A stretch of DNA of 64,000 nt, from NCBI GenBank assembly GCA_028289345.1, contig JANQQL010000005.1:165206-229205 (forward strand), written 5' to 3'. Below, in pieces: positions 53,392-62,314 of the stretch. Every line of letters starts with the position of its first letter. Within the stretch, counting starts at the first letter, position 1. The translations under genes were made by a program, and so were the position numbers. The notes under the pieces were generated by a model. It did no database searches. It was not told the DNA's origin and saw only the letters and a program-made list of their open reading frames with translations. The DNA is from Planctomycetota bacterium. GTDB taxonomy: Bacteria > Planctomycetota > B15-G4 > SIAN01.

Positions 53392-54381
53392 GTGACCGAT
53401 CCCGAACAGGTGGCTGCGCGCATCGAAGAACACAGCCGCTTCCTGCGCGCCATCCTCGGGGAGGTGGAACAGGTCATCGTCGGGCAAGAGTCGTTGGTCC
53501 GGGGCATGTTGATCGGGCTGTTGGCCGATGGACACGTGCTGCTGGAAGGGGTTCCCGGACTGGCCAAGTCCCTGGCGGTCCAGACCTTGGCGACGGCCCT
53601 CGGCGGCACGTTCCGACGCATTCAGTTCACTCCAGACTTGCTGCCCTCGGACCTGGTCGGCACCCAGATCTACAACCCCAAGAACGGCGACTGGTCGGTG
53701 CGCGAAGGGCCGATCTTCGGCAACTTCCTGCTCGCCGACGAAATCAACCGGGCTCCCGCCAAAGTGCAATCCGCGTTGCTGGAAGCGATGCAAGAGCGCC
53801 AGGTGAGTCTGGCGGGAGAGTCCCGCGAGCTTCCCGATCCGTTCCTGGTGCTCGCCACTCAGAATCCGGTAGAGACCGAAGGCACCTACGCCCTGCCCGA
53901 AGCACAGATCGACCGTTTCATGTTGAAGCTGGTCGTGGACTATCCCACACGAGAGGAAGAGAAGAACATCGTCAAGAGGATGGCGACGACCCGTGCCAGA
54001 CCTACGGTGAAAGTGGTCTCGTCTCCCGAACAAATCCTTGCCGCCCGCGAGCTGCTCGATGATGTGTTCGTCGATGACAAGATCCACAGCTACGTGATCG
54101 ACGTGGTGTTCGCAACTCGAGAGCCCGAGACCGTCGGCCTGGAGGCCTTGCGACCGCTGATCCTCTACGGGGCTTCCCCCCGCGCCTCCATCGCCTTGAC
54201 CCAGGCCGCTCGTGCCCACGCCTTCCTGCAAGGCCGCGGCTATGTCACGCCCCACGACGTCAAATCGGTGGGCATGGACGTGCTGCGCCACCGGGTGATT
54301 CCCACCTATGAGGCCGAGGCCGAAGGAATCCACTCGGTGCCGATGATCCAGCAGGTCTTTGACACGGTGCGCGTCCCGTAG
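53392..54381 (+). CDS. moxR: MoxR-family AAA+ ATPase
   Basis: A 329-residue AAA+ ATPase. Walker A GVPGLAKS lies at residues 53-60, Walker B LLADEINRAP, sensor 1 ATQNPVE, and the GTYALPEAQIDRFMLK segment is typical of MoxR. I start at the GTG at 53392, which has GGAAGGAA upstream; the long leader from 53197 is rejected. MoxR ATPases act as chaperones that load metals or help mature VWA-domain proteins, which are encoded right after it. First gene of an operon of six that runs to 60783. Confidence 0.93.
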   Translation: MTDPEQVAARIEEHSRFLRAILGEVEQVIVGQESLVRGMLIGLLADGHVLLEGVPGLAKSLAVQTLATALGGTFRRIQFTPDLLPSDLVGTQIYNPKNGDWSVREGPIFGNFLLADEINRAPAKVQSALLEAMQERQVSLAGESRELPDPFLVLATQNPVETEGTYALPEAQIDRFMLKLVVDYPTREEEKNIVKRMATTRARPTVKVVSSPEQILAARELLDDVFVDDKIHSYVIDVVFATREPETVGLEALRPLILYGASPRASIALTQAARAHAFLQGRGYVTPHDVKSVGMDVLRHRVIPTYEAEAEGIHSVPMIQQVFDTVRVP

Positions 54382-54394
54382 CTCTCGACGATTC

Positions 54395-55303
54395 ATGCGC
54401 GACCAAGACGAACTCACCGAGCTTCTGAAAGAAGTCCACCGCATCGAGGTCCAGAGCAATCGCCTGGTCAACGGAGTGATGGCCGGCTCCTACCAGTCGG
54501 TGTTTCGTGGCTTCGGCATCGAGTTCGAAGAGGTGCGGGAGTACGTCGAAGGCGACGACCCGCGCACCGTCGACTGGAACGTCACCGCCCGAGTCGGTCG
54601 TCCCTACGTCAAGACCTACGTGGACGAACGCGAGATGCCCATGTTGTTCCTGCTGGACCTGTCGGCATCCATGACCGGCGGCTACGGGTTTTGGTCCGCG
54701 CGGCAAGTCGCCGCCCGAGCTTGCGCGTGTCTGGCACTGGCCGCGGTGAAAAACCACGACAAGGTGGGCTTGATCGCGTTCAGCGACACCGTGGAAACCT
54801 ACCTGCGCCCGAAGCACTCGGTGGGACATGCGCTTCGCATCGTGCGAGATTGTTTGGCTCTTCCGGGCCATCACACCACCACGGACATGGTGCCCGCCCT
54901 GCGACTCGCCTCGCGCATCGCCCGCGGCCACGCCATCGTGTTCGTTGTCTCCGACTTCTTGACCAGCGGCTGGCGTCAGGCCCTGACCCTGATGGCCAAG
55001 CGTCATGACGTGGTGGCGATGCGGCTGCTGTTCCCCGAACTGACTGCCCCCAGCGGAGCCATGCTGCGCATGCAAGATCCGGAAACGGGGCGCCAACGAT
55101 CGGTTGATTGGCAGAACTCTCGAGTTCGCAAGGAGTACCAACGCCGAGTGGAAGAGTGGGACCGACGGACCATCGAAGACCTGCGGCGCGCGGGAGTCGA
55201 CCGGATGGACATTCCGGTTCCGCGAGAGCGAGACCGCAACGTGGTGGCGCGCTCGCTACTCCAGTTCTTTCGCATGCGCCAGATGCGGGGCCTGCGGCGA
55301 TGA
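54395..55303 (+). CDS. DUF58 protein (BatA-operon VWA-like)
   Basis: A 302-residue cytoplasmic protein. The DUF58 signature VREYVEGDDPRTVDWNVTAR lies at about residues 47-66, and a VWA-like strand with MIDAS-type LLDLSASM follows at about 85-92, with FVVSDF later. It starts 13 bp after moxR. MoxR-DUF58 pairs are widespread and are thought to work together on assembly or maturation of a membrane complex. The earlier ATG at 54359 would overlap moxR and give an odd Arg/Ser-rich leader, so I use 54395. Confidence 0.92.
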   Translation: MRDQDELTELLKEVHRIEVQSNRLVNGVMAGSYQSVFRGFGIEFEEVREYVEGDDPRTVDWNVTARVGRPYVKTYVDEREMPMLFLLDLSASMTGGYGFWSARQVAARACACLALAAVKNHDKVGLIAFSDTVETYLRPKHSVGHALRIVRDCLALPGHHTTTDMVPALRLASRIARGHAIVFVVSDFLTSGWRQALTLMAKRHDVVAMRLLFPELTAPSGAMLRMQDPETGRQRSVDWQNSRVRKEYQRRVEEWDRRTIEDLRRAGVDRMDIPVPRERDRNVVARSLLQFFRMRQMRGLRR

Positions 55304-56226
55304 CCGGGGGAGTCGCGGTCGCCCTCGTGTTCGGACTGCTGCTCCGACCACCGGCGCAAGAGAACGGTCTCTCGATGCGCTGCGAACTCAGCGAGACGGA
55401 GGTCGAGTTCGGCAGCCCGTTTTCCATGACCGTCACGCGATCCTGGCCTGCCGACTGGGAAGCAGAGCCGTGGGATGACCGCAAGCTGGCACCGCTTCAC
55501 GTGGTGCAACAATCGTCCTCCCAGCGTCAGCGCGACGGAATCATCGAAGAGACGCGAGTTTTTCAAGCGTTTGCTTTCGAGCTCGGAGACCTCCCCGTCG
55601 CTCCCGCCGCGTTCCGCGCCGTGCCTCCCCAGGGCTCCGCGATCGAGGCCGAGGTCCCCTCATTTCAGATTCAGGTTCGCTCCTCCCTCGGAGACGCCAC
55701 CGTCGAAGAGGTCGAGTTCCCGGAACTCCAAGAACCCCGGCCCGCCAAGCTTTGGTGGCCACCTTTCGTGGCGGTGATTCTTGGCGGTGCCGTTCTGTGG
55801 ATCTGGTCGCGTCGCTGGCGAGGACCGCGAAGCGACGGGTTCGTCATTCGCCCCGAGTATCGAGCCTTCCAGCGCATCGAACGCCTGCGCAAGCAACAGC
55901 CGAAACCTGGCGCCGCCCACCATCACCTTCGCGCGTTTCACGACGAGGCCTCCCAAGTGCTCCGGGACTACCTGCACGACCAATGGGATCTCGCCTCGTG
56001 GCAGCGCACCAGCGAAGAGTTGCTGGACGCACCGGCCACCCATCAACACGTTCCCACGTCCTCGCGGGCGACTCTCGAGCGCTCACTCCAACGATGCGAC
56101 CGAGCCCGCTTCAGTGCCACCTTCGTCGAGCCTTCGACTTCGGCACTCCTGGACGACTTGTTCCGATTCGTTCAAGACACGGCAGCCTCCCACGGCACCG
56201 ACCGTTCGTCGGAGGGAGCGGCATGA
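55300..56226 (+). CDS. Bat-operon membrane protein (BatD-like/DUF4381-like)
   Basis: A 308-residue membrane protein whose ATG overlaps the previous stop (ATGA). An N-terminal signal (about residues 3-18) is followed by a beta-rich outer domain (MRCELSETEVEFGSPFSMTV...FELGDLPVAPAAFRAVP), a membrane helix at about 152-170 (WWPPFVAVILGGAVLWIW), and a helical inner tail with HLRAFHDEASQVLRDYLHDQW, typical of DUF4381 and BatD tails. It would sit with BatA and BatB in the membrane. Exact role of the family is unknown. Confidence 0.78.
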   Translation: MTGGVAVALVFGLLLRPPAQENGLSMRCELSETEVEFGSPFSMTVTRSWPADWEAEPWDDRKLAPLHVVQQSSSQRQRDGIIEETRVFQAFAFELGDLPVAPAAFRAVPPQGSAIEAEVPSFQIQVRSSLGDATVEEVEFPELQEPRPAKLWWPPFVAVILGGAVLWIWSRRWRGPRSDGFVIRPEYRAFQRIERLRKQQPKPGAAHHHLRAFHDEASQVLRDYLHDQWDLASWQRTSEELLDAPATHQHVPTSSRATLERSLQRCDRARFSATFVEPSTSALLDDLFRFVQDTAASHGTDRSSEGAA

Positions 56227-57221
56227 TCGATTTGCTCTCTTCTCTCGAGACCGTGCACTTCGCGAATCCTGGCTGGCTCTTACTGGTGCTGGTGTTCCCC
56301 GCTCTCTTCTGGTGGCGGCGCCGCCATCAGCGGCCGGCGATTCCCTTCGCCCCGGCCAAGTTCCTCGACGACCTGCCGCGCTCCTGGAGGCAGCGCCTGT
56401 CCCGCGTTCCTCCGGTCCTTGGGGTCGTCGGTCTGCTTTGCGCCATCCTGGCCATGGCGCGACCCGTCGTCACCCGGGCGTTGCCGCGAGAGACCGAGGG
56501 AATCGATGTCCTGCTGTGCCTCGATGTCTCTTCTTCCATGGCTTCCACGGACATGGACCCGCGCCGAACTCGCCTCGATGTCGCCAAGGACGCCGCCCAA
56601 CAGTTCATCGCGGGACGAGAAAAAGATCGCATCGGCCTGGTTTCCTTCGCCCGCTATCCGGACATTGCCTGCCCGCTGACCCTACGCCACGACACGGTCC
56701 AGGACTTCCTCGGACGACTGGAGCTGGTCGAGGCAGATGGCCCCGAGGATGCGACCGGGATCGGTGCCGCGATCGCTCGCGCCGTGCAGGTTCTGGGGCG
56801 CAGCCAGGCCAAGTCCAAGGTGGTGATTCTGCTGACGGACGGAGAAGAAACCGTCGCCACCAACCAGTCCTCCCAAGACATCGGTCCCGCCGAAGCGGCT
56901 CAGATCGCCAAGCAGTACGGAGTCCGGGTGTACACGGTGGTGGCCGGAATCGGCGGGTTGGACAACCAGGGGGCAATCATCCCGTTGCAGACCGGCGCCG
57001 TGAAGCAGCTTGCCGAGGTGACCAACGGCCACTTCTTCGAGGTCCGGGATGCCGGGGCCATGACCCGCGTCTATTCCGCGATCGATGCCCTGGAGAAGTC
57101 CCCGTTCTCGGAACAACGCTATCGACAAGAAGACCGGTTCTTGCCCTTCCTGCTGCTGGCCTTGGGATGCATGGGGTTGGAGCTGCTGTTACGGCGCGGC
57201 GGATGGGAGGTGATCCCATGA
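56223..57221 (+). CDS. batA: BatA-like VWA membrane protein
   Basis: A 332-residue protein; its ATG overlaps the previous stop. Two N-terminal membrane helices (about 17-30 and 64-80), a VWA domain (about 94-290) with MIDAS D-x-S-x-S at Asp101, Ser103 and Ser105 (LCLDVSSSM), a LLTDGEE strand, and a final membrane helix near 310-325. This is the BatA/BatB layout. Such proteins are linked to stress tolerance and virulence in other bacteria (aerotolerance in Bacteroides); the role here is inferred from the operon. Confidence 0.92.
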   Translation: MIDLLSSLETVHFANPGWLLLVLVFPALFWWRRRHQRPAIPFAPAKFLDDLPRSWRQRLSRVPPVLGVVGLLCAILAMARPVVTRALPRETEGIDVLLCLDVSSSMASTDMDPRRTRLDVAKDAAQQFIAGREKDRIGLVSFARYPDIACPLTLRHDTVQDFLGRLELVEADGPEDATGIGAAIARAVQVLGRSQAKSKVVILLTDGEETVATNQSSQDIGPAEAAQIAKQYGVRVYTVVAGIGGLDNQGAIIPLQTGAVKQLAEVTNGHFFEVRDAGAMTRVYSAIDALEKSPFSEQRYRQEDRFLPFLLLALGCMGLELLLRRGGWEVIP

Positions 57222-59119
57222 GCTTGGTGGATGCCTTCGCGTCTCCTTCCTGGCTGCTGGCACTTGGCTTCGTCCCGCTGGTCCTTGTCGTGTTCTCGAT
57301 CACCGATCGTGCCAAGCGACGACGAATCCAGGAATTGGTGGGCTCGCGGGGTTCTTTCGTTCCGGTTCGTCACTTGGGCGCCGGACAACGTCGTCGAAGG
57401 TTCCTTCTTGTGGGGGGACTCGGCTTTGCGTTGTTGGCCGCGGCACAACCCCAGTGGGGCCGCAAGGAAAGCTCCGCGAGCGAAGACCGCGGCCGCCTAT
57501 TGGTGTGTCTGGATGTCTCTCGTTCCATGCTGGCGACCGACGTGCGACCCAGCCGAATGGAGTCGGCCAAGCAGTCTTTGCAACGGCTCCTCGACCATGC
57601 CCCGGGGTTGCAACTGGGGCTGATCGCATTCGCGGGAGATGCTCGCCTGGTGATTCCGCTCACCTCCGATGGGATCACGTTCTCCCAGCTGCTGGAGTGG
57701 GTGGATCCTTGGAGCGTGCATCGCGGCGGCACGGACTTGGGCGCGGCCTTGACCCTGGCACGCGACACTCTCGAACAGGAGTCGGGGGCGACCGGGGTTC
57801 TCCTCATGACCGACGGCGAAGACCTCGAAGGCCAGGGGCTCGCGGTGGCCCAGGAGTTCCACCAACGTGGCATTCCCGTCCACTGCATGGGCTACGGCAC
57901 TCGACTCGGCAGCAAGATTGCCATCGAAGGAGACGACGGCTCGGCCTATCTCCGCGACCGGACCGGCAACGACGTGGTGAGCGCGCTCGATTGGGACAGC
58001 TTGCAAGCCATTTCCGAGGCCGGCGGAGGAGTCTCACTCCAGGGGGACATGACCCACAACGAAATCACCGAGCTTTACGACCACCACATCCTGCCGCACG
58101 CACAGCGTTTGACGAAGAAGCAAGGCGACAGCATCGTCGAACGCGAGAATCGCTACCAGTGGCCGTTGCTCATCGCGGTGCTTCTCTGGACTCTGTCCCG
58201 GCTGCCGCGAAAATCCCTGGCGGGTTCCGGAAAGCCCGCGAGAACCGCCATGGATGCCACCAAGAAGAGTTGGCAGCCCAACGCTCGACCATCGGCGTCC
58301 TCCGGAGTGAGTTCAGCCGGTCCGCCGTTGGCCAACGCCTTCACTCCCCCCAATGGCTCGGCGGATGCCTTTCACGAGTCGAAGCCGCGGACACGGTTCC
58401 TCGCAACGGCCGTGGTCGTCACCGCGCTTGCCGGAGACTCGAACCTTCGCCTGCTCGGAACCACGGCCTACCAGGAAGCTCGCTATGAGGACTCCCGCGA
58501 GCACTGGAGTCAAGCGGCCAATCAGAATCCCAAGGTCGCCGAACTGCGTTTCAATGCAGCGCTGGCAGCCGTTCGAGCCGGGGATTGGAAGAGCGCGGAT
58601 CAGTGGTTGAAAGAGATCGAGCCGGACGGCGACCGCGCCTTCGAAACCGCGCGTCTGTTCCTGGCCGGCAATCTTTCCTACCTTCGAGCCAAGCATGCCG
58701 AGGTCCTGGCTTCGCAACCGGAGGCCGAACCGTTCGTGTGGGACGAAGCCATCCGTCATGCCCGAGACGCCGGCGGTCACTGGCAGCGTGCCGCGATGCG
58801 TGACCCCACGAGCAGTGCCGCCCGCCGCAACGCCGAACGAACCGTTCTGTTGATTCGAGATCTCGAGCGAAAGAAGGCCGAGGCGGAGAAGCCCCGGCGC
58901 AAACCCGCTCCCCAACCCCGACCGCTCCCGGCTCCGATGCCAGACACCTCTCGGGATCCTGGTCCGGGTCCCACCCCGGGCAGCGAACCACCTCCCCCAC
59001 TGCAACTCTCTCCTGAGGAGATCGAACGCTTGCTGAAAAGTCTGGAAGACCAAGAAGATGCCAAGCGCAAGCTTCGCCAAGGAAGGCGTCCGGAAGCCGT
59101 GGTGGAGCGCGACTGGTGA
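57218..59119 (+). CDS. BatB-BatC fusion: VWA membrane protein with TPR tail
   Basis: A 633-residue protein starting in an ATGA overlap. The first half is BatB-like: two membrane helices (about 12-28 and 62-78), a VWA domain with MIDAS Asp99, Ser101 and Ser103 (CLDVSRSM), LLMTDGEDLEG, and a third helix near 312-325. The second half is BatC-like: after a linker comes a hydrophobic segment, TPR repeats (about 405-520, TAYQEARYEDSREHWSQAANQNPKVAELRFNAA-type pattern), a Pro-rich stretch and an acidic-basic tail. BatB and BatC are separate proteins in Bacteroides and Leptospira, so this is a fusion. Confidence 0.88.
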   Translation: MSLVDAFASPSWLLALGFVPLVLVVFSITDRAKRRRIQELVGSRGSFVPVRHLGAGQRRRRFLLVGGLGFALLAAAQPQWGRKESSASEDRGRLLVCLDVSRSMLATDVRPSRMESAKQSLQRLLDHAPGLQLGLIAFAGDARLVIPLTSDGITFSQLLEWVDPWSVHRGGTDLGAALTLARDTLEQESGATGVLLMTDGEDLEGQGLAVAQEFHQRGIPVHCMGYGTRLGSKIAIEGDDGSAYLRDRTGNDVVSALDWDSLQAISEAGGGVSLQGDMTHNEITELYDHHILPHAQRLTKKQGDSIVERENRYQWPLLIAVLLWTLSRLPRKSLAGSGKPARTAMDATKKSWQPNARPSASSGVSSAGPPLANAFTPPNGSADAFHESKPRTRFLATAVVVTALAGDSNLRLLGTTAYQEARYEDSREHWSQAANQNPKVAELRFNAALAAVRAGDWKSADQWLKEIEPDGDRAFETARLFLAGNLSYLRAKHAEVLASQPEAEPFVWDEAIRHARDAGGHWQRAAMRDPTSSAARRNAERTVLLIRDLERKKAEAEKPRRKPAPQPRPLPAPMPDTSRDPGPGPTPGSEPPPPLQLSPEEIERLLKSLEDQEDAKRKLRQGRRPEAVVERDW

Positions 59120-60783
59120 GACCCACGACTCATTCCCCGTTCGTGCGAGCAGCCCTCGTTGGCTGGCTGATGACATTCGCTCCCTCCACGAGCCGAGGAT
59201 CCTCGCTCCAGGAGTTCTCCCCGGAGCAGGTGGCGTTCGTCGAACTCGAGGTTCCGAAGACCCACTTCTTCGTGAACGAACTCATTCCTGTGACGGTCCG
59301 CTTTGGAATCGAGGAAAGTTTCCGCAACGAGAAACTCATTCAGCTCTTTCACCGCCGTCTGGACCTGCCTGTCCAGTTGAGCGGCGACTTGCTCGAGAGT
59401 TCTCCGGACCTGCGCGAGCTCTCGTTCGAGAACGACACAGGTGGTGCGATACGCGTGCGCTTTGCCGACAACGACGAACTGGTGGAAGCGACCGCCGAAG
59501 AGATCCCCCGCTCCGGCAAGTCATTCTTCACGGTGACTCGCCGCCGTTCACTGACAGCTTCCCGCGCCGGGGAATTCTCCCTAAACCCAATCACTCTGCG
59601 CTTCGCTTACGCCACCGAGTTCGAAGACGACCTGTTCGAAGGGCGGGTGCCCGGGAACCGCTTCGAGTCCTCGCTCGGCAGTGCATCGCCGACTCTCACC
59701 ATCGTGCCGTTTCCTGAACCGGTTCCCGAGGACTTCGGAGGAGCCGTCGGCGAGTTCACGGTGACCGCCGAAGCCAGCTCCACGTTGGTCGAAGTGGGCG
59801 AACACTTCGAACTCACCTTGAGCTGGGAAGGCAGCGGCAATCTCGAATCCTGGGATCCTCCGGAACTGGCCGTTGCGGGGTTTCACCGTTTCGGCCAAAT
59901 CGCCGAGGTCCTCGGCTCGGTCCGAACCGTGACCTATGACCTGGCCGCGACCCGCATCGTGTCTGAACTCGGGCCACTGTCTTGGACCGTCCTCGAACCC
60001 ACCGACCCGCCCGCCTATCGAACCCTCGAGATTCCGGCCCTTGCAGTTCGGTCCATTCCACCGGTGGGCGACCGAGGCGTGGCGAGTGTGGCGGACAAGG
60101 GTCCGGACAGCCTCGCAACCGCTGGCGAAAACGCTTTGGCGCCACCGGAAGGGAGATTGACTCCTTCGTCCGCCGCGCCTTCGTCACCGAAGGACTCAGC
60201 AAGGGATCCCTCCACTCCCCCGGCGTTGGACGAATTCGCCTCGGAGTCGGGCTTCCCGCCGGGCTCAGCGGCGGACTCTGGTGCCAAGGAGGCGACACCG
60301 GAGTCTTCGTTGTTTGGGAAGAGACCATGGCTCTTTGGCTTGATCGCCATCGGCGTGGGGTTTCTGGGAGTGGTGCTCGCGCGCCGTCCAAAAGCAACGT
60401 CCGCGACAACAACTTCTTTGACCCCGGCAACCCGTTCCCGTCCCGCCTCCCCCACTGCGAACCTGGGCCAAACCTCGCCAATGAGAAGCGCCACTCCGGT
60501 TCGCGTCGAAGCTCCGTCCAATCCCGATGCCGCCGATCGTCTCGCGTTGGCGATCGCCAAGCACCTGGACTGTGAGTGGCCGTCGGTCATCGGGCCCCAT
60601 CTGCGATCCCGACTCGTAGCTCACGGAACTCCCGAGGGCCTTGCTCGGCAAGCGTCCGAGGCCATGGAGTCCTTGCTCGCGCCTCGCTACGGCGGTCCCG
60701 TTTCGTCTTGGAGCGAAGCCGACGTGAATTCGCTCATCGAACAGTTCGGCGCAGCTCCTCAGGCACCCCGCAGCGAACGGTGA
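59116..60783 (+). CDS. batD: BatD-like membrane protein
   Basis: A 555-residue protein starting at a GTG in a GTGA overlap with the previous gene. A signal peptide is followed by the BatD outer domain, beginning VAFVELEVPKTHFFVNELIPVTVRF, with at least three beta-sandwich units (strands such as FTVTAEASSTLVEVGEHFELTLSWEG). A membrane helix at about 400-415 (WLFGLIAIGVGFLGVVLA) is followed by an inner tail with a small helical domain. It is the last gene of the operon. Its end overlaps 50 bp with the pseudouridine synthase gene on the other strand. Confidence 0.88.
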   Translation: MRPTTHSPFVRAALVGWLMTFAPSTSRGSSLQEFSPEQVAFVELEVPKTHFFVNELIPVTVRFGIEESFRNEKLIQLFHRRLDLPVQLSGDLLESSPDLRELSFENDTGGAIRVRFADNDELVEATAEEIPRSGKSFFTVTRRRSLTASRAGEFSLNPITLRFAYATEFEDDLFEGRVPGNRFESSLGSASPTLTIVPFPEPVPEDFGGAVGEFTVTAEASSTLVEVGEHFELTLSWEGSGNLESWDPPELAVAGFHRFGQIAEVLGSVRTVTYDLAATRIVSELGPLSWTVLEPTDPPAYRTLEIPALAVRSIPPVGDRGVASVADKGPDSLATAGENALAPPEGRLTPSSAAPSSPKDSARDPSTPPALDEFASESGFPPGSAADSGAKEATPESSLFGKRPWLFGLIAIGVGFLGVVLARRPKATSATTTSLTPATRSRPASPTANLGQTSPMRSATPVRVEAPSNPDAADRLALAIAKHLDCEWPSVIGPHLRSRLVAHGTPEGLARQASEAMESLLAPRYGGPVSSWSEADVNSLIEQFGAAPQAPRSER

Positions 60784-61684
60784 CGGCTTCTTCGAAGCGG
60801 GGATGAGGAAACGTCACCGCTTCGGCGTGGAGGAGATAGCCGAGATCGCTCGGAACGGCGCGACAATCGGCTGCTGGCACACCTCCTTGCGGGTACAGGG
60901 GATCGCCCCGCAGCGGGTGACCTGCGGCGGCGGTATGAATTCGGATCTGATGCGCTCGTCCTGTGACCGGCTCCACTCGCAGCAACGTCGACTCTTCCCG
61001 CCGTTCGAGAACTTGGAATCGGGAGCAAGAGGGCTTTCCCTCTGAGCAAGCACCAAACACAGTGCCCAACAGAGAATGAGCAACACGCCCAATCGGAAAC
61101 TGCCACTCGCCTCGGTCTTCCACCATTCGGCCGGCTACCAATGCCCGATACTGCTTGTGGACGCGATCCTCTCGAAACGCCTGGGAAAGACCCTGGCGCG
61201 CTCGCTCCGTCCGTGCACACACCACGACCCCCGAGGTTCCCCGCCCCAAGCGATGCACGGGCGTCAATTTCGAATCGACCCGTCGCAACTGATGAACAAG
61301 GGTGTGCTCCAGGAACTGACCACCCCCGGGCAAGGTGGGCAGTCCGGAAGGCTTGGCCACGGCCCACACATCGTCATCTCGGAACAGCACCGCGAAACCC
61401 AGGGGAACTGCGGGCTCGAGCCAAGGAGGTCGGTGCCAGGCAAGGACCTGACCGGCGCCCAATGTGTCGGATTCCGAGACGACTCGACCGTCCAATCGAA
61501 CCTGCTGCTGAGCAATGCGACGTTGCCACTCTCGAAACGGCGCCCCTCGGTAACGCTCGGACAAGAATTCGAGAACGGATTGCCCCGTCGAATCGGGCGG
61601 CACCACCCCTTGGTACACATGCCCGCTGTTGAGCCCGCCTCGATTCACCGGTCGTTCGACCTTGCCGTCGCGAGAATGAGCCAA
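60734..61684 (-). CDS. RluA-family pseudouridine synthase with altered catalytic motif
   Basis: A 316-residue RluA-type protein. An S4-like RNA-binding segment (about residues 35-75) is followed by the synthase domain: LFRDDDVWAVAKPSGLPT, HRLGRGTSGVVVCART, the HKQYRALVAG block, and the closing GRAHQIRIHTAAAGHPLRGDPLY. In the catalytic HRLDxxTSG motif the Asp is Gly147 here; the codon is clear. Either this is the HRLGRGTSG subfamily or a binding-only protein. The start is uncertain: 61684 is a TTG with no good site, and GTG codons at 61648 or 61618 are possible. Its last 50 bp overlap the end of batD. Confidence 0.85.
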   Translation of the reverse strand: MAHSRDGKVERPVNRGGLNSGHVYQGVVPPDSTGQSVLEFLSERYRGAPFREWQRRIAQQQVRLDGRVVSESDTLGAGQVLAWHRPPWLEPAVPLGFAVLFRDDDVWAVAKPSGLPTLPGGGQFLEHTLVHQLRRVDSKLTPVHRLGRGTSGVVVCARTERARQGLSQAFREDRVHKQYRALVAGRMVEDRGEWQFPIGRVAHSLLGTVFGACSEGKPSCSRFQVLERREESTLLRVEPVTGRAHQIRIHTAAAGHPLRGDPLYPQGGVPAADCRAVPSDLGYLLHAEAVTFPHPRFEEAVTVRCGVPEELRRTVR

Positions 61685-61816
61685 CGTCTCATCGGGCGTG
61701 AACTTGCCACGGTCTTCACGGGAAACGCACGTTGGGCGTGGACACTGCGGTGATGACGAAGCCCGAACGAGCTTGGGCCATTGGCAGCCGGCGTTGAAGA
61801 ATCGTGCGGCCGAAAC

Positions 61817-62314
61817 TCACTGCTCGACCAGCTCTTGAAACATGATGCAGAGATCGACGTAGCTTCCGTCGGGATGGCGAAACGCACCGGGAGAGCGCCC
61901 GATCACACGGAATCCCAGTCTTTCCCACAGTCGGATCGCCGATCCATTGCTGGCCACAACCGCATTGAACTGCATCGCGCGATAGCCGCGTTCGCGGGCG
62001 ACGCCCATGGAATGTTCTCCCAATGCCAAGCCGATTCCTCGGCCACGCATTTCTTCGAACACCATGTATCCCCCATTCGCGATGTGGGAAAGTCGGTGCA
62101 CTCCATTGGGCTTCAAGGTGTAGGTTCCCGCGATCTGCCCTTCGCAGCGGGCCACCCAAACCTCGGCACCGGGAGAGAACCAGTAGTCGAAGACCGCGGG
62201 AACGTCTTCATGAGGAAACACGGTTCCGTCGCGCACCATCTGATCGGCGAGCCGCTCCAAGTCGGGCCGATGGGTCTCCGCGAATGGTTCGAAATCGATG
62301 GATGCCATGGTCAC
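61817..62314 (-). CDS. GNAT-family N-acetyltransferase
   Basis: A 165-residue acetyltransferase. The GNAT core is clear: strand 4 YMVFEEMRGRGIGLALGEHSMGVARERGY with the acetyl-CoA loop RGRGIG, then AMQFNAVVASNGSAIRLWERLGFRVIG, the typical strand 5-helix 4 segment. The substrate is unknown. The GTG at 62314 overlaps the stop of the upstream HEAT-cyclophilin gene (GTGA), and an ATG lies two codons on, so the two are translated together. Confidence 0.9.
   Translation of the reverse strand: MTMASIDFEPFAETHRPDLERLADQMVRDGTVFPHEDVPAVFDYWFSPGAEVWVARCEGQIAGTYTLKPNGVHRLSHIANGGYMVFEEMRGRGIGLALGEHSMGVARERGYRAMQFNAVVASNGSAIRLWERLGFRVIGRSPGAFRHPDGSYVDLCIMFQELVEQ

Noticed and set aside
55781-57217. 1,112-codon open frame in the Bat region
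   Set aside because: Its first 479 codons overlap two well-supported Bat genes in another frame; the real start is the ATG at 57218.
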